Assembly (NCBI RefSeq): GCF_033949425.1
Contig: NZ_JAXAVX010000002.1
Span: forward strand, 496,001-560,000
Direction: 5' to 3'
DNA from: Patulibacter brassicae
GTDB taxonomy: Bacteria; Actinomycetota; Thermoleophilia; Solirubrobacterales; Solirubrobacteraceae
DNA length: 64,000 bases
Shown here: positions 18,166 to 28,176 of the stretch, one piece after another
Layout: every line of letters starts with the position of its first letter
Position numbering within the stretch: the stretch's first letter is position 1
Program-made: the position numbers and the translations under genes
The notes under the pieces: generated by a model
Seen by the model: only the letters and a program-made list of their open reading frames with translations
The model's database searches: none
Told to the model about the DNA's origin: nothing

Positions 18166-19452
18166 GTGTCCGACCTGCCCGCCGACTTCTTCAACGCCTC
18201 GCTCGCCGAGCTCGACCCCGAGGTCGCGGAGGCCGTCGGCGCCGAGCTGCGCCGCCAGCAGGACACGCTGGAGATGATCGCCTCGGAGAACTTCGTCCCG
18301 CGCGCGGTCCTCGAGTGCCAGGGCTCGGTGCTCACGAACAAGTACGCCGAGGGCTACCCGGGCAAGCGCTACTACGGCGGCTGCGAGCACGTCGACGTCA
18401 TCGAGACGCTGGCGATCGAGCGCGCCAAGGCGCTCTTCGGCGCCGACCACGCGAACGTCCAGCCGCACGCCGGCGCGCAGGCCAACAACGCCGTCTACCA
18501 CGCGCTCCTGCAGCCGGGCGACCGGATCATGGGGCTCTCGCTGGCTCACGGCGGGCACCTGAGCCACGGGATGAAGCTCAACGTCTCGGGACGGCTCTAC
18601 GACATCGTCGCCTACGAGGTCGACCGCGAGACCTCCCGGATCGACATGGACGAGGTCGCCCGCCTCGCCCGCGAGACCCGCCCGAAGCTCATCGTCGCCG
18701 GCTGGTCGGCGTACCCGCGCCACCTCGACTTCCCGCGCTTCCGCGAGATCGCCGACGAGGTCGGCGCGCTGCTCTTCGTCGACATGGCGCACTTCGCGGG
18801 CCTCGTCGCCGCGGGGCTGCACCCGTCCCCGGTGCCCTACGCCGACGTCGTCTCCACGACGGTCCACAAGACCCTCGGCGGCCCGCGGTCGGGGATCATC
18901 CTCTGCCGCGAGGAGCACGCGAAGACGATCAACTCCGCGGTCTTCCCCGGCCAGCAGGGCGGCCCGCTGGAGCACGTCATCGCGGCGAAGGCCGTCGCGC
19001 TGAAGATCGCCGCCAGCGCCGAGTTCCGCGAGCGTCAGGAGCGGACCGTCGACGGCGCGCGCGCGATCGCCGACCAGCTCCTGCAGCGCTCGGACGCCGG
19101 CTTCGACGTCCTGACCGGCGGCACCGACGTCCACCTCGTGCTCGTCGACCTGCGCGAGACCGACCTCGACGGCCAGCAGGCCGAGGACCGCCTCCACGAG
19201 GTCGGGATCACGGTCAACCGCAACGCGGTCCCGTTCGACCCGCGTCCGCCGATGGTCACCTCCGGCCTGCGCGTCGGCACCCCGGCGCTCGCCACCCGCG
19301 GCCTCGGCGCCGAGGACTTCCGCGAGGTCGGCGACATCATCGCGACGGCGCTCACCGGCGATGCGACGGCCTTCGGCGCCGCGCAGGGCGACCTCGCCGA
19401 GCGCGTCCGCGCCATCGCGACGCGCTATCCGCTCTACGCCCAGCTCGGCTGA
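18166..19452 (+). CDS. glyA: Serine hydroxymethyltransferase
   Basis: 428 residues, PLP enzyme converting serine and tetrahydrofolate to glycine and methylene-THF. The PLP lysine is Lys235 in STTVHKTLGGPRSG. YAEGYPGKRYYGGC and the HAGAQANNAVY motif are present, and the length is standard. The GTG at 18166 is preceded by GAGGAGA. A ZTP riboswitch in the leader should raise expression when one-carbon folates run low. The GC hairpin at 19471-19491 probably ends the transcript. Confidence 0.97.
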   Translation: MSDLPADFFNASLAELDPEVAEAVGAELRRQQDTLEMIASENFVPRAVLECQGSVLTNKYAEGYPGKRYYGGCEHVDVIETLAIERAKALFGADHANVQPHAGAQANNAVYHALLQPGDRIMGLSLAHGGHLSHGMKLNVSGRLYDIVAYEVDRETSRIDMDEVARLARETRPKLIVAGWSAYPRHLDFPRFREIADEVGALLFVDMAHFAGLVAAGLHPSPVPYADVVSTTVHKTLGGPRSGIILCREEHAKTINSAVFPGQQGGPLEHVIAAKAVALKIAASAEFRERQERTVDGARAIADQLLQRSDAGFDVLTGGTDVHLVLVDLRETDLDGQQAEDRLHEVGITVNRNAVPFDPRPPMVTSGLRVGTPALATRGLGAEDFREVGDIIATALTGDATAFGAAQGDLAERVRAIATRYPLYAQLG

Positions 19453-19470
19453 GCGCCCTGCGACGCGGCC

Positions 19471-19491
19471 GCCGGCCCGGCGCGGGCCGGC
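19471..19491 (+). terminator. Hairpin terminator after glyA
   Basis: Arms GCCGGCCCG (19471-19479) and CGGGCCGGC (19483-19491), about 19 nt after the stop. A longer set of GC repeats follows to 19546. Confidence 0.6.
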
Positions 19492-19546
19492 GCGGTCGCG
19501 CCGGGCGTCGGGCCCGCGGGCCGAAGGCCCTCCAGGGGAAGGGCCC

Positions 19547-19552
19547 TAAGCT
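19547..19552 (+). promoter_or_regulatory. -10 element, near-leaderless start of wecA
   Basis: TAAGCT ends 9 nt before the ATG at 19562. Confidence 0.5.
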
Positions 19553-19561
19553 GTCGCACCG

Positions 19562-20773
19562 ATGACGTGGCGCGATCCGCTCGTGGCGCTGCTGGTCGGC
19601 TTCGCCGTCGCAGCGGCGCTGACGCCGCTGGTCGGGCGGCTCGCACGAGCCGTCGGCGCCGTCGACCGGCCGCGCGGACGCGGCGTCGCGGCCGGCGGCA
19701 CGCCGCTGCTCGGCGGGCTGGCGATCGCGGCCGGCGTCGCGATCGGCATGCTCGTCGCGCTGCCGGACGCGTCGCGGATCAGCGAGGCGCAGATCGACAA
19801 CCTCCACGCGCTGCTGCTCGGCGGCCTGGTGATCACCGTCGTCGGCGCGCTCGACGACCGCTTCGACCTCCACCCGCTGGCGAAGCTCGCCGGTCAGGTG
19901 CTCGCCGCGGCGATCCCGGTGTCGCAGGGCGTCGAGGTCGGCAACATCACGCTGCCGTTCCTCGGCGCGCTGGACTTCCACGGCTTCGGCGCCCCGCTCA
20001 CGGTGCTCGGGTTCGTCGCGGTGATGAACGTCGTGAACCTCTCGGACGGCATCGACGGCCTCGCGGCCGGGGTCTGCGCGATCGCGGCGCTCGCGCTGGG
20101 GTTCGTGGCGTGGGACCTCGCGTCGGGCCAGCACGCGTCGATCCTCGCCGGGGCGGTCTGCGGCGCCGCGGTCGGGTTCCTCGTGCACAACTTCAACCCG
20201 GCGTCGATCTTCATGGGGGACACCGGGGCGATGCTCCTCGGGTACCTGCTGGCCGGCGTCGCGGTCGAGGGCTCGGTGAAGACGAACGCCGTGCTGGCCC
20301 TCGTGGTGCCGATGATGGTCCTCGCGGTGCCGTTCCTCGACACGACGTTCGTCGTGCTGAAGCGCCTGAAGGCGGGCCAGCCGATCTACACCGCCGACCA
20401 GAACCACTTCCACCACCGCCTGACCCGGATCGGCTTCAGCCAGCGACGGGTCGTGCTCTACCTCTACGCCTGGGCCGGCTCGCTGGCGATGGTCGCGGTG
20501 GCGCTGAAGTACGTGCCCTACAACGACGACCGCGACCACTACGACCCGCTCTGGACGAGCGTCGTCGGCGTCGTCGTGCTGGCCGTGCTCGCTTTCAGCG
20601 CGTACCTCGTCGTGCTGCTGGAGATCGTGAAGCTCCGCCGGCTGGACGCGCGGCGCCTCCGTCGCGCGAGCCCCGGGCTGAGCGACCGGGAGATCGACGA
20701 GGACGTCCGTCGCGCCCTGGAGACCGGCGAGATCGACGCGATCACCGACGACCACCCGACCGTCGGCCGCTGA
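19562..20773 (+). CDS. wecA: Undecaprenyl-phosphate sugar-1-phosphate transferase (WecA/TagO/Rfe family)
   Basis: 403 residues with 10-11 membrane helices. Motifs of the polyprenyl-P:HexNAc-1-P transferase family are in order: catalytic Asp98-Asp99 in GALDDRFD, NLSDGIDGLA, HNFNPASIFMGDTGAMLLG, and the HFHHRL loop that recognises the sugar nucleotide. It transfers GlcNAc-1-P (or a related sugar) to the lipid carrier at the inner membrane face, starting cell-wall glycan assembly. An orthologue (rfe) sits just before atpI-atpB in mycobacteria. Here two genes intervene. The C-terminal 50 residues are charged and cytosolic. Confidence 0.92.
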   Translation: MTWRDPLVALLVGFAVAAALTPLVGRLARAVGAVDRPRGRGVAAGGTPLLGGLAIAAGVAIGMLVALPDASRISEAQIDNLHALLLGGLVITVVGALDDRFDLHPLAKLAGQVLAAAIPVSQGVEVGNITLPFLGALDFHGFGAPLTVLGFVAVMNVVNLSDGIDGLAAGVCAIAALALGFVAWDLASGQHASILAGAVCGAAVGFLVHNFNPASIFMGDTGAMLLGYLLAGVAVEGSVKTNAVLALVVPMMVLAVPFLDTTFVVLKRLKAGQPIYTADQNHFHHRLTRIGFSQRRVVLYLYAWAGSLAMVAVALKYVPYNDDRDHYDPLWTSVVGVVVLAVLAFSAYLVVLLEIVKLRRLDARRLRRASPGLSDREIDEDVRRALETGEIDAITDDHPTVGR

Positions 20774-20791
20774 CGCGCGCGGGCCGATGCG

Positions 20792-21418
20792 TCACGCGTC
20801 GGCGTCGGTGCGTCCGTAGATCGCCCGCAGCCAGATGCCGTGGAGCGCGTCGACGACGGCGTCGAGCGAGACGTCCGCGCCGCGCGCGATCTGCTGGAAG
20901 AGCGCGCGCTCGACGCCCCACACGAGCGCGAACGCCGTCGCGTGGGGATCCGACGCCGTCGCCCGCCCGGCCGCCTGCTCGGCCTCGATCTGGCGGGCGG
21001 TCGCCGCGACGAAGCGCCCGATCAGCCCGCGCCACTCGTCGCCGACGCGCGGCTCCGCCGCCGCGACCTCGACGACGGCGCGCAGCAGCGGCCCGTGCGC
21101 GGAGAAGACGGCGGCGATCCGCCCGAGCGCCGTGCCGAGCGCGTCGGCGCCGGTGTCGTCGCCGGTGAACCACGGGCCGCCGGCGTCCAGCAGCTCGGTG
21201 GCGACGCTCGCCGTGAGCCGGTCGAGCACCTCGCGCTTGTCCCGGAAGTAGAAGTAGAACGCGGTCCGCGAGATGCCGGCCCGCTGGGCGAGCCGCTCCA
21301 CGCCGATCTCCGCGTAGGGCACGTCCTCCTGCAGCAGCGCCTCGAGCGCCTGCACCACGTCGACCTGGACCTCCGAGCGGCGGCTCGAGCTCTCTGCGCG
21401 ACGAGGGGCGGGCGGCAC
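20792..21418 (-). CDS. TetR-family transcriptional regulator
   Basis: 208 residues. The N-terminal helix-turn-helix is at about residues 37-68, with RLAQRAGISRTAFYFYFRDK as turn and recognition helix. The C-terminal ligand domain is EthR-like, with WRGLIGRFV and FALVWGVERALF. The GTG at 21418 is preceded by TACCCT on the minus strand, 6 nt away, so it is leaderless. It is divergent from the antiporter gene (start 21538) and may control it. It could also control fatty-acid genes, given palindromes upstream of etfB and the acyl-CoA dehydrogenase. Both ideas are inference. Confidence 0.88.
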   Translation of the reverse strand: MPPAPRRAESSSRRSEVQVDVVQALEALLQEDVPYAEIGVERLAQRAGISRTAFYFYFRDKREVLDRLTASVATELLDAGGPWFTGDDTGADALGTALGRIAAVFSAHGPLLRAVVEVAAAEPRVGDEWRGLIGRFVAATARQIEAEQAAGRATASDPHATAFALVWGVERALFQQIARGADVSLDAVVDALHGIWLRAIYGRTDADA

Positions 21419-21424
21419 ACCGCG

Positions 21425-21430
21425 AGGGTA
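21425..21430 (-). promoter_or_regulatory. -10 element, leaderless start of TetR gene
   Basis: On the minus strand TACCCT (21430 to 21425) ends 6 nt before the GTG whose first base is 21418. Confidence 0.55.
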
Positions 21431-21524
21431 CCCGGCGCGCTCGCCGGCGCCGGCCGTCGATCCGGAGCGTCCGGAGCGGGGGAGGTGCGCCGCCCGGACA
21501 GCCGGGTGCGGTTCAGCCGCGGTT

Positions 21525-21530
21525 TAGGAT
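21525..21530 (+). promoter_or_regulatory. -10 element, leaderless start of the antiporter gene
   Basis: TAGGAT ends 7 nt before the GTG at 21538. Confidence 0.55.
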
Positions 21531-21537
21531 CCACCCG

Positions 21538-23316
21538 GTGCTCGACGAGGTGCTGCTCCTCGCCGGGGTCCTGCTGGTCGCGGGGCTCGCGGCCTCGCTC
21601 CTGGCGGGACGCATGCGCGTCCCGGCCCTCGTCGTCTTCCTCCTGCTCGGGATGCTCGCCGGACCGGACGAGCTCGGGATCGTCGACACCCGCGACGCGG
21701 AGCTCATCCGCGACATCGGCCTCCTCTCGCTCGTCCTGATCCTCTTCGAGGGGGGCCTCGCGTCCGGCTTCCGCGAGATCCGCCCGGTGCTCCTGCCCGT
21801 CGCCACGCTCGCGACGCTCGGCGTCCTCATCACGGCGGCGGTCGTGGGGACCTTCGCCTACGTCCTGCTCGACGTCTCGTTCGAGCAGGGGCTGCTGCTC
21901 GGCGCGATCGTCGCCTCGACCGACGGCGCCGCGATCTTCGCGCTCCTCCGGGGGTCCACCCTGCGCAAGCGGCTGGCGCGGACCCTCGAGGGCGAGGCGG
22001 GCATGAACGACCCGGTGACCGCGCTGCTGGTCATCGGCCTCGTGAACCTCCAGACGAAGGACGGCTACACGGTCGTCGACCTCGTCCTGACGATGATCGG
22101 CGAGCTCGCGATCGACGCGGTGATCGGCACGCTCGTGGGGCTGCTCGCCGTCCAAGCGTTCCAGCGGGCGCGCCTGGCGAGCGAGGGCCTCTACCCCGTC
22201 GCGTCGCTGGCGGCCGCCTTCCTCGCCTACGGCGGTGCCACGACGCTCCACGGCTCGGGGCTCCTGGCGGCCTACCTGACCGGCCTCATCCTCGGCAGCG
22301 CGACGATCCAGGGCAAGCGCACGATCACCGCCTTCCACGACGGCATCGCCTGGGTCGCGCAGCTCGGGATGTTCCTCGCGCTCGGGCTGCTCGTCTCGCC
22401 GCACTCGCTCGACGACGTCTGGGTCGAGGCGCTCGTCATCACCGCCGCGCTGCTGCTCATCGGCCGGCCGCTGGCGATCTGCATCCTCCTCGGCCCGCAG
22501 GGCTTCCGGAAGAACGAGCAGCTCGCGCTCTCGTGGGCCGGCCTGCGCGGGGCCGTGCCGATCGTCTTCGCGACCTTCCCGGTGATCGCCGGGGTGCCGC
22601 GGGCGGAGGAGTTCCTGTCGATCGTGTTCTTCGTCGTGCTCCTCACGACGGTCCTGCAGGGCGTGACGTTCGAGGGGCTCGCCCATCGCCTCGGCGTCAC
22701 GACGACCGAGCCCGCGCTCGACAAGCCGCTGGTGGAGGTCGCGACGGTGCGCCAGCTCGGCGCGGAGGTCGTCGAGGTCCGGGTCCGCGAGGGCGACGCG
22801 ATGACCGGCGCGCGGGTGAAGGACCTCGGGCTGCCGCGCGAGGCGCTCGTGAGCCTCCTCGTGCGCGGGGACGAGGCGCTGCTGCCGCGCGGCTCCTCCC
22901 GGCTGGAGGTCGGCGACCGGCTCCACGTCCTCGCCCGCCGGGAGGTCGCCGGCGAGCTGCAGGCGCTCGTCGACCGCTGGCGGACGGGGCCGGTCGGGCC
23001 CGCGCTGCGTCCGACGAAGCGGCTCGTGGCGATCGCCCCGATCTTCCGCACCGGACCGTGGGACGCGCGGGACGGCGACCCGGGGGACCCGCCGACCGTC
23101 GGCGGCATCGAGGTCGTGGAGCAGCTGCGCCTGCGCCGCGACCGACCCGGGGCCCTCGTCGTCCTCGCCGACGGGCGCTACGCGGTCTCGGGCGCCGTGC
23201 TCCTCGTGGGCTCGCGCCGGTCGGTGCAGCGCGCGGCGCGCCACCGCCTCGCGCAGGCCGGCGACGACGCCGAGGCCGGGTGGTGGCAGGACGTCATCGG
23301 CGCCTGCGCCGCCTGA
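21538..23316 (+). CDS. CPA1-family cation/proton antiporter with RCK_C domain (NhaP2-like)
   Basis: 592 residues. The first 385 contain 12-13 membrane helices with the CPA1 ion-site motif ASTDGAAIFALLRG and GEAGMNDPVTALL, then SWAGLRGAVPIVFA. A cytosolic RCK_C/TrkA_C domain is at about 410-475 (GARVKDLGLPREALV, EVGDRLHVLAR), with a further C-terminal region. It should exchange K+ or Na+ for protons across the membrane. RCK_C domains in some antiporters bind nucleotides such as c-di-AMP. A c-di-AMP riboswitch elsewhere in the window shows the signal is used by this organism. It sits between wecA and the ATP synthase operon, divergent from a TetR gene. Confidence 0.9.
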   Translation: MLDEVLLLAGVLLVAGLAASLLAGRMRVPALVVFLLLGMLAGPDELGIVDTRDAELIRDIGLLSLVLILFEGGLASGFREIRPVLLPVATLATLGVLITAAVVGTFAYVLLDVSFEQGLLLGAIVASTDGAAIFALLRGSTLRKRLARTLEGEAGMNDPVTALLVIGLVNLQTKDGYTVVDLVLTMIGELAIDAVIGTLVGLLAVQAFQRARLASEGLYPVASLAAAFLAYGGATTLHGSGLLAAYLTGLILGSATIQGKRTITAFHDGIAWVAQLGMFLALGLLVSPHSLDDVWVEALVITAALLLIGRPLAICILLGPQGFRKNEQLALSWAGLRGAVPIVFATFPVIAGVPRAEEFLSIVFFVVLLTTVLQGVTFEGLAHRLGVTTTEPALDKPLVEVATVRQLGAEVVEVRVREGDAMTGARVKDLGLPREALVSLLVRGDEALLPRGSSRLEVGDRLHVLARREVAGELQALVDRWRTGPVGPALRPTKRLVAIAPIFRTGPWDARDGDPGDPPTVGGIEVVEQLRLRRDRPGALVVLADGRYAVSGAVLLVGSRRSVQRAARHRLAQAGDDAEAGWWQDVIGACAA

Positions 23317-23490
23317 CCGCCGCCCGAGGCGGGCGTCGCGGGGGAGGACGAGCGGCGGCGCGCCAAGCGGTGCGGCGTCGCACGAGCCCTCGTTCCGCCT
23401 GTCACGAGCGCAGGTGCCGGGGCGCACGATCCCCGATGGCTACTGACGATTCGCGCCCGGACCGCGTGGCACGCGCCCGCTCGGGTGCGT

Positions 23491-23496
23491 TATGGT
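23491..23496 (+). promoter_or_regulatory. Candidate -10 element of the ATP synthase operon
   Basis: TATGGT at 23491-23496 with a weak TGGCAC -35 about 18 nt upstream. A start near 23503 would leave a 91-nt leader before the first small gene of the operon. The rest of the 277-bp gap after the antiporter shows only a small hairpin just after its stop. Confidence 0.4.
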
Positions 23497-23593
23497 GGCG
23501 GCCGCCGCCGTGGATCCGCTCGCCGGATCCGCCGCATCGCCGGTCCTACGACGATGTCGTCCCTCTCCTTCCCATCCGGTCGCCCGACCTCCG

Positions 23594-23788
23594 ATGAGCC
23601 CTTCCGGTCCCACGCCGAGTCCCGCGACAGCGGGGATGCTCGTGCTGACCGGCCTGGTCCTCGGGGTCCTCGCCGGGCTCGGGGTCGGGTCGCTCGTCGA
23701 TGCGACGGGTCCCGCGCTGGTCGTCGGGTCGCTCGTCGGCCTGACCGCCGGGGTCGTTGCGGTCATCGTCCGCTTCCGGGACCTTTGA
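23594..23788 (+). CDS. Small AtpZ-like membrane protein of the ATP synthase operon
   Basis: 64 residues with two hydrophobic helices (about 14-34 and 38-58) joined by a GSLVDATG turn. This is the pattern of AtpZ-type accessory proteins (two helices with a G-S/Y-LLD turn) found at the head of atp operons. The ATG at 23594 was chosen because it gives exactly the family length; an upstream in-frame ATG at 23492 would add an unlikely Pro/Arg-rich tail. It ends 10 nt before the next gene. It may assist Fo assembly or Mg2+ handling, as suggested for relatives. Confidence 0.65.
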   Translation: MSPSGPTPSPATAGMLVLTGLVLGVLAGLGVGSLVDATGPALVVGSLVGLTAGVVAVIVRFRDL

Positions 23789-23798
23789 GCTGAGCCTC

Positions 23799-24194
23799 GT
23801 GCCCGCGCTCCGCTTCCTCGACGTCGTCCTCGTCGTCCTCACCCTGCCGGTGATCCTGCTGCTCGGCGCCCCGGTCGGCGGATGCCTCATCGGCGCCGGC
23901 GTCTGGGTCGCCCAGCGCGCGATCGCCGAGCTCGCGGTCCGCAAGGCCCAGAGCATCGGCGACGTCCGCTCGGCGGTGAAGATCAACGTCGCCGCGCTGC
24001 TCGGTCGCGCCTGGCTCGTCACCGTCGGCGTCGTCGTCGCCGGTGTCGGCATCGGCGACGACCACGGCGCCGCCGCCGCCCTGACCGTGCTGGCCGCCTT
24101 CACGGCCTACCTCGCCCTGTCGCTCGTCAGCCGCGCCGCCGATGGCGGCACGCCGACGAGCTCCACGCCTCCCGGAGGGTCCGCCCACCCATGA
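23799..24194 (+). CDS. ATP synthase subunit I-like membrane protein
   Basis: 131 residues with about four membrane helices (near 8-28, 30-45, 68-86, 90-110) and a basic loop around residues 46-60. Location and topology match the AtpI-like gene (Rv1303 type) directly before atpB in mycobacteria. Relatives help assemble the c-ring. The GTG at 23799 is the first usable start after the preceding stop. The end overlaps the atpB start (ATGA), so translation is coupled. Sequence similarity by eye is weak, so the call depends mainly on position. Confidence 0.65.
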   Translation: MPALRFLDVVLVVLTLPVILLLGAPVGGCLIGAGVWVAQRAIAELAVRKAQSIGDVRSAVKINVAALLGRAWLVTVGVVVAGVGIGDDHGAAAALTVLAAFTAYLALSLVSRAADGGTPTSSTPPGGSAHP

Positions 24195-25075
24195 GCACCC
24201 GCGCCAAGGTCTTCACCGGCCTCGGGGTCTACGTCGTCCTCATCATCGGCTTCCTCGCGGCCTTCGGCGGCGAGCGGCCGGAGGAGTCCTCGTTCAAGCC
24301 GCAGAACGAGTTCAAGCTCGACGACTGGGTCGACCTCGGCGTCTTCTCGATCAACAAGGCGGTCCTCTACGTGATCATCGCCGGCGTCCTGACGGTCGTC
24401 ACGATGATGTGGATCGCCAAGCGGATGCAGGCGCGGCCGAACCGCGTGCAGACCGCCGTCGAGCTGCTCTTCACGCTCATGCGCGACACCATCACGCGCG
24501 GCAACATGGACCCGAAGATGGCGGCGAAGTGGTTCCCGTTCATCGGGGCCCTCTTCCTCTTCATCTGGTACTCGAACCTCATCGGCTACATCCCGCTGCC
24601 GACGAACACCGAGCACCACATCAAGGGCACCGAGATCCCGTCCTTCGCGCTCTACGCGGCGACGGCGAACCTCTCGATCCCGCTGACCCTCGCGATCGTG
24701 GTGTTCCTCTCGTACACGATCGAGGGCGTCCGCGCCAAGGGCCCGATCGGGTACCTGAAGAGCCTCGTCCCGTCCGGGGTGAAGGGCGGCATGGCCGGCT
24801 TCATCTTCGTGCTGGAGCTCTTCTCCAACATCATGCGGCTCATGTCGCTCTCGGTGCGACTCTTCGCCAACATCCTGGCGGGCCACCTCATCATCCTCTT
24901 CATGGCCGGCGGTCTCGCCGTCCTCCTCGGCACCGCGGCCCTCGGCATCATCACGCTGCCGGCGGGCATCGCCCTCTTCCTCTTCGAGGTGGGCCTGATC
25001 GCGACGCTGCAGGCCTTCATCTTCGCCACCTTGACCGCCATCTACCTCGGCTCGGCCGTCGCCGACGACCACTGA
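24191..25075 (+). CDS. atpB: ATP synthase Fo subunit a
   Basis: 294 residues with six or so helices. The essential Arg223 lies in the LSVRLFANILAGHLII motif that contacts the c-ring carboxylate. FIWYSNLIGYIPLP earlier is also typical of subunit a. It forms the proton half-channels of Fo. It starts inside the stop of the preceding gene and is followed by atpE after 31 nt. Confidence 0.95.
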   Translation: MSTRAKVFTGLGVYVVLIIGFLAAFGGERPEESSFKPQNEFKLDDWVDLGVFSINKAVLYVIIAGVLTVVTMMWIAKRMQARPNRVQTAVELLFTLMRDTITRGNMDPKMAAKWFPFIGALFLFIWYSNLIGYIPLPTNTEHHIKGTEIPSFALYAATANLSIPLTLAIVVFLSYTIEGVRAKGPIGYLKSLVPSGVKGGMAGFIFVLELFSNIMRLMSLSVRLFANILAGHLIILFMAGGLAVLLGTAALGIITLPAGIALFLFEVGLIATLQAFIFATLTAIYLGSAVADDH

Positions 25076-25106
25076 TCCCCGAGAGATCTCAGAAGGAGCA
25101 CACCCC

Positions 25107-25388
25107 GTGGACCTCTCCATCATCACCACCCTCGCCCAGTCCGCCGCCGAGCTCGAGGGCACCTCGGCGGACGCCGGCAAGGCCATCGCGCTTGGTCTCG
25201 GCGGCGGTCTCGGCGCTGCGGGCGCCGGCGTCGGCATCGGCTACATCTTCGGCAAGATGATCGAGTCCGTCGCCCGTCAGCCCGAGCTGCGCGACGAGCT
25301 CACCGGCATCCAGTGGCTGGGCTTCGCCCTCACGGAGGCCTGCGTCTTCTACGGCCTCGTGGCCGGCCTCCTCGCCTTCTTCCTGTAG
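25107..25388 (+). CDS. atpE: ATP synthase Fo subunit c
   Basis: 93 residues forming two helices with a polar ARQPELRDEL loop. The proton-binding carboxylate is Glu77 in FALTEACVFYGLV. The glycine-rich first helix (GLGGGLGAAGAGVGIGY) is standard for tight ring packing. An N-terminal extension of about 20 residues precedes it. The GTG at 25107 follows AGAAGGAG, one of the best ribosome-binding sites in the window, consistent with the high copy of subunit c per complex. Confidence 0.95.
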   Translation: MDLSIITTLAQSAAELEGTSADAGKAIALGLGGGLGAAGAGVGIGYIFGKMIESVARQPELRDELTGIQWLGFALTEACVFYGLVAGLLAFFL

Positions 25389-25433
25389 GCCGAGCAGCCC
25401 CGCCCCTGTCCACCCCGACTGTCTGAGGAGCCG

Positions 25434-26012
25434 ATGAGCGCCATCGCCACCCTTCCCTCGGTCCTCGCCGCATCCGCCGGTGAGGATGAGGGCGGGAGCT
25501 TCCTGGTCAGCCCGGATCTCGGCCTGATGCTGTGGACCCTCCTGGTCTTCGGCATCTCGATGTTCCTGCTGTCCAAGTTCGCCTTCCCGAGGATCGCCAC
25601 CGCGCTCGACGAGCGCCAGCGGAAGATCACCGACTCGATCGACGCTGCCGAGCGCGAGCGCGCGGAGGCCGAGCAGCTGGCCGCCGACTACCGCGAGCAG
25701 CTGCAGAAGGCCCGTGCCGAGAGCGAGGAGATCATCGCCCGCGCTCGCCGGTCCGCCGACCAGCACCTCGCGGACTCCAAGGAGGCCGCGAAGAAGCAGC
25801 GCGAGGAGATCCTCGACCAGGCCAAGAGCGACATCGCGGCGGAGACCCGTCGCGCCGTCGGCGAGCTGCGCGAGCAGGTCGCGACCCTGACCGTCGAGGC
25901 CACCGCCAAGGTCACGCGCAAGTCGCTGACCGACGACGAGCAGCGCCGCCTGCTCGACGAGGCGCTCGGCGAGATCGACTTCTCGCAGCTGACGACCGAG
26001 GGCGGCCGGTAG
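25434..26012 (+). CDS. atpF: ATP synthase Fo subunit b
   Basis: 192 residues: one membrane helix near residues 22-46 (PDLGLMLWTLLVFGISMFLL), then a long charged coiled coil rich in Ala, Glu, Lys and Gln to the C-terminus. This is the peripheral stalk. It is followed by atpH after 4 nt, the usual partner at the top of the stalk. Confidence 0.94.
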   Translation: MSAIATLPSVLAASAGEDEGGSFLVSPDLGLMLWTLLVFGISMFLLSKFAFPRIATALDERQRKITDSIDAAERERAEAEQLAADYREQLQKARAESEEIIARARRSADQHLADSKEAAKKQREEILDQAKSDIAAETRRAVGELREQVATLTVEATAKVTRKSLTDDEQRRLLDEALGEIDFSQLTTEGGR

Positions 26013-26016
26013 CGCG

Positions 26017-26547
26017 ATGGAGGAGATCGCCCGCGTCTACGCCCGATCGCTGTTCGAGGTCGCCCGGGAGAAGGGCAACCTCGACGCGGTCGCCGACCAG
26101 CTCGGTCAGATCGACGACGCCTTCGCGGAGTCGCGCGACCTGCGCGTGTACTTCTTCTCGCCGTACTTCTCGACGGCGGAGAAGCGGGACGCGCTGGGCA
26201 AGGTCGTCGTGGACGCCGAGCCGATCCTGGTGAACCTGCTCGACGTCCTCGTCGAGAACCACCGCCTGCCGGCGCTGCCGCGTCTGCGTCGGGCCTTCGA
26301 CGCGCTCTGGCGCGAGGAGCGCAAGCTCCTCCCCGTCCAGATCACCAGCGCCGTCCCGCTCGACGACGAGGCCGCGCGCCGGATCGGCGACGAGATCGGG
26401 CGCCGCACCGGTCGGCAGATCGAGCTCTCGACGGAGGTCGACCCCGGCCTCGTCGGCGGCATGACCCTCCGCGTCGGCAACCAGATCCTCGACGCCTCGA
26501 TCCGCAACCGCCTCGAGTCGCTCCGCCGCCAGGTCGCGGCCGGCTGA
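26017..26547 (+). CDS. atpH: ATP synthase F1 subunit delta
   Basis: 176 residues. It has the N-terminal VYARSLFEVAREKGNLD motif and the C-terminal GGMTLRVGNQILDASIRNRLESLRR motif of OSCP/delta. The two-domain length is standard, unlike the mycobacterial b-delta fusion. It caps the alpha3beta3 head and binds subunit b. Confidence 0.95.
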   Translation: MEEIARVYARSLFEVAREKGNLDAVADQLGQIDDAFAESRDLRVYFFSPYFSTAEKRDALGKVVVDAEPILVNLLDVLVENHRLPALPRLRRAFDALWREERKLLPVQITSAVPLDDEAARRIGDEIGRRTGRQIELSTEVDPGLVGGMTLRVGNQILDASIRNRLESLRRQVAAG

Positions 26548-26593
26548 CCGCCCGCGACCTCCACCTGAAGCCTTTCCAAGGACCGCACGTTCC

Positions 26594-28150
<1,557 letters not shown>

Positions 28151-28176
28151 GCCGGCGCGCCGAACGCTCTCTGACC

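Noticed and set aside
21525..21536. BamHI-like GGATCC word as another copy of the dispersed repeat
   Set aside because: Only GGATCCAC matches. The flanking CTGAGC words are missing and the word is part of the -10/start of the antiporter gene.
23492..23593. Longer start for the AtpZ-like protein
   Set aside because: The added residues are Pro/Arg-rich and begin inside the likely -10 element. The ATG at 23594 gives the normal family length.
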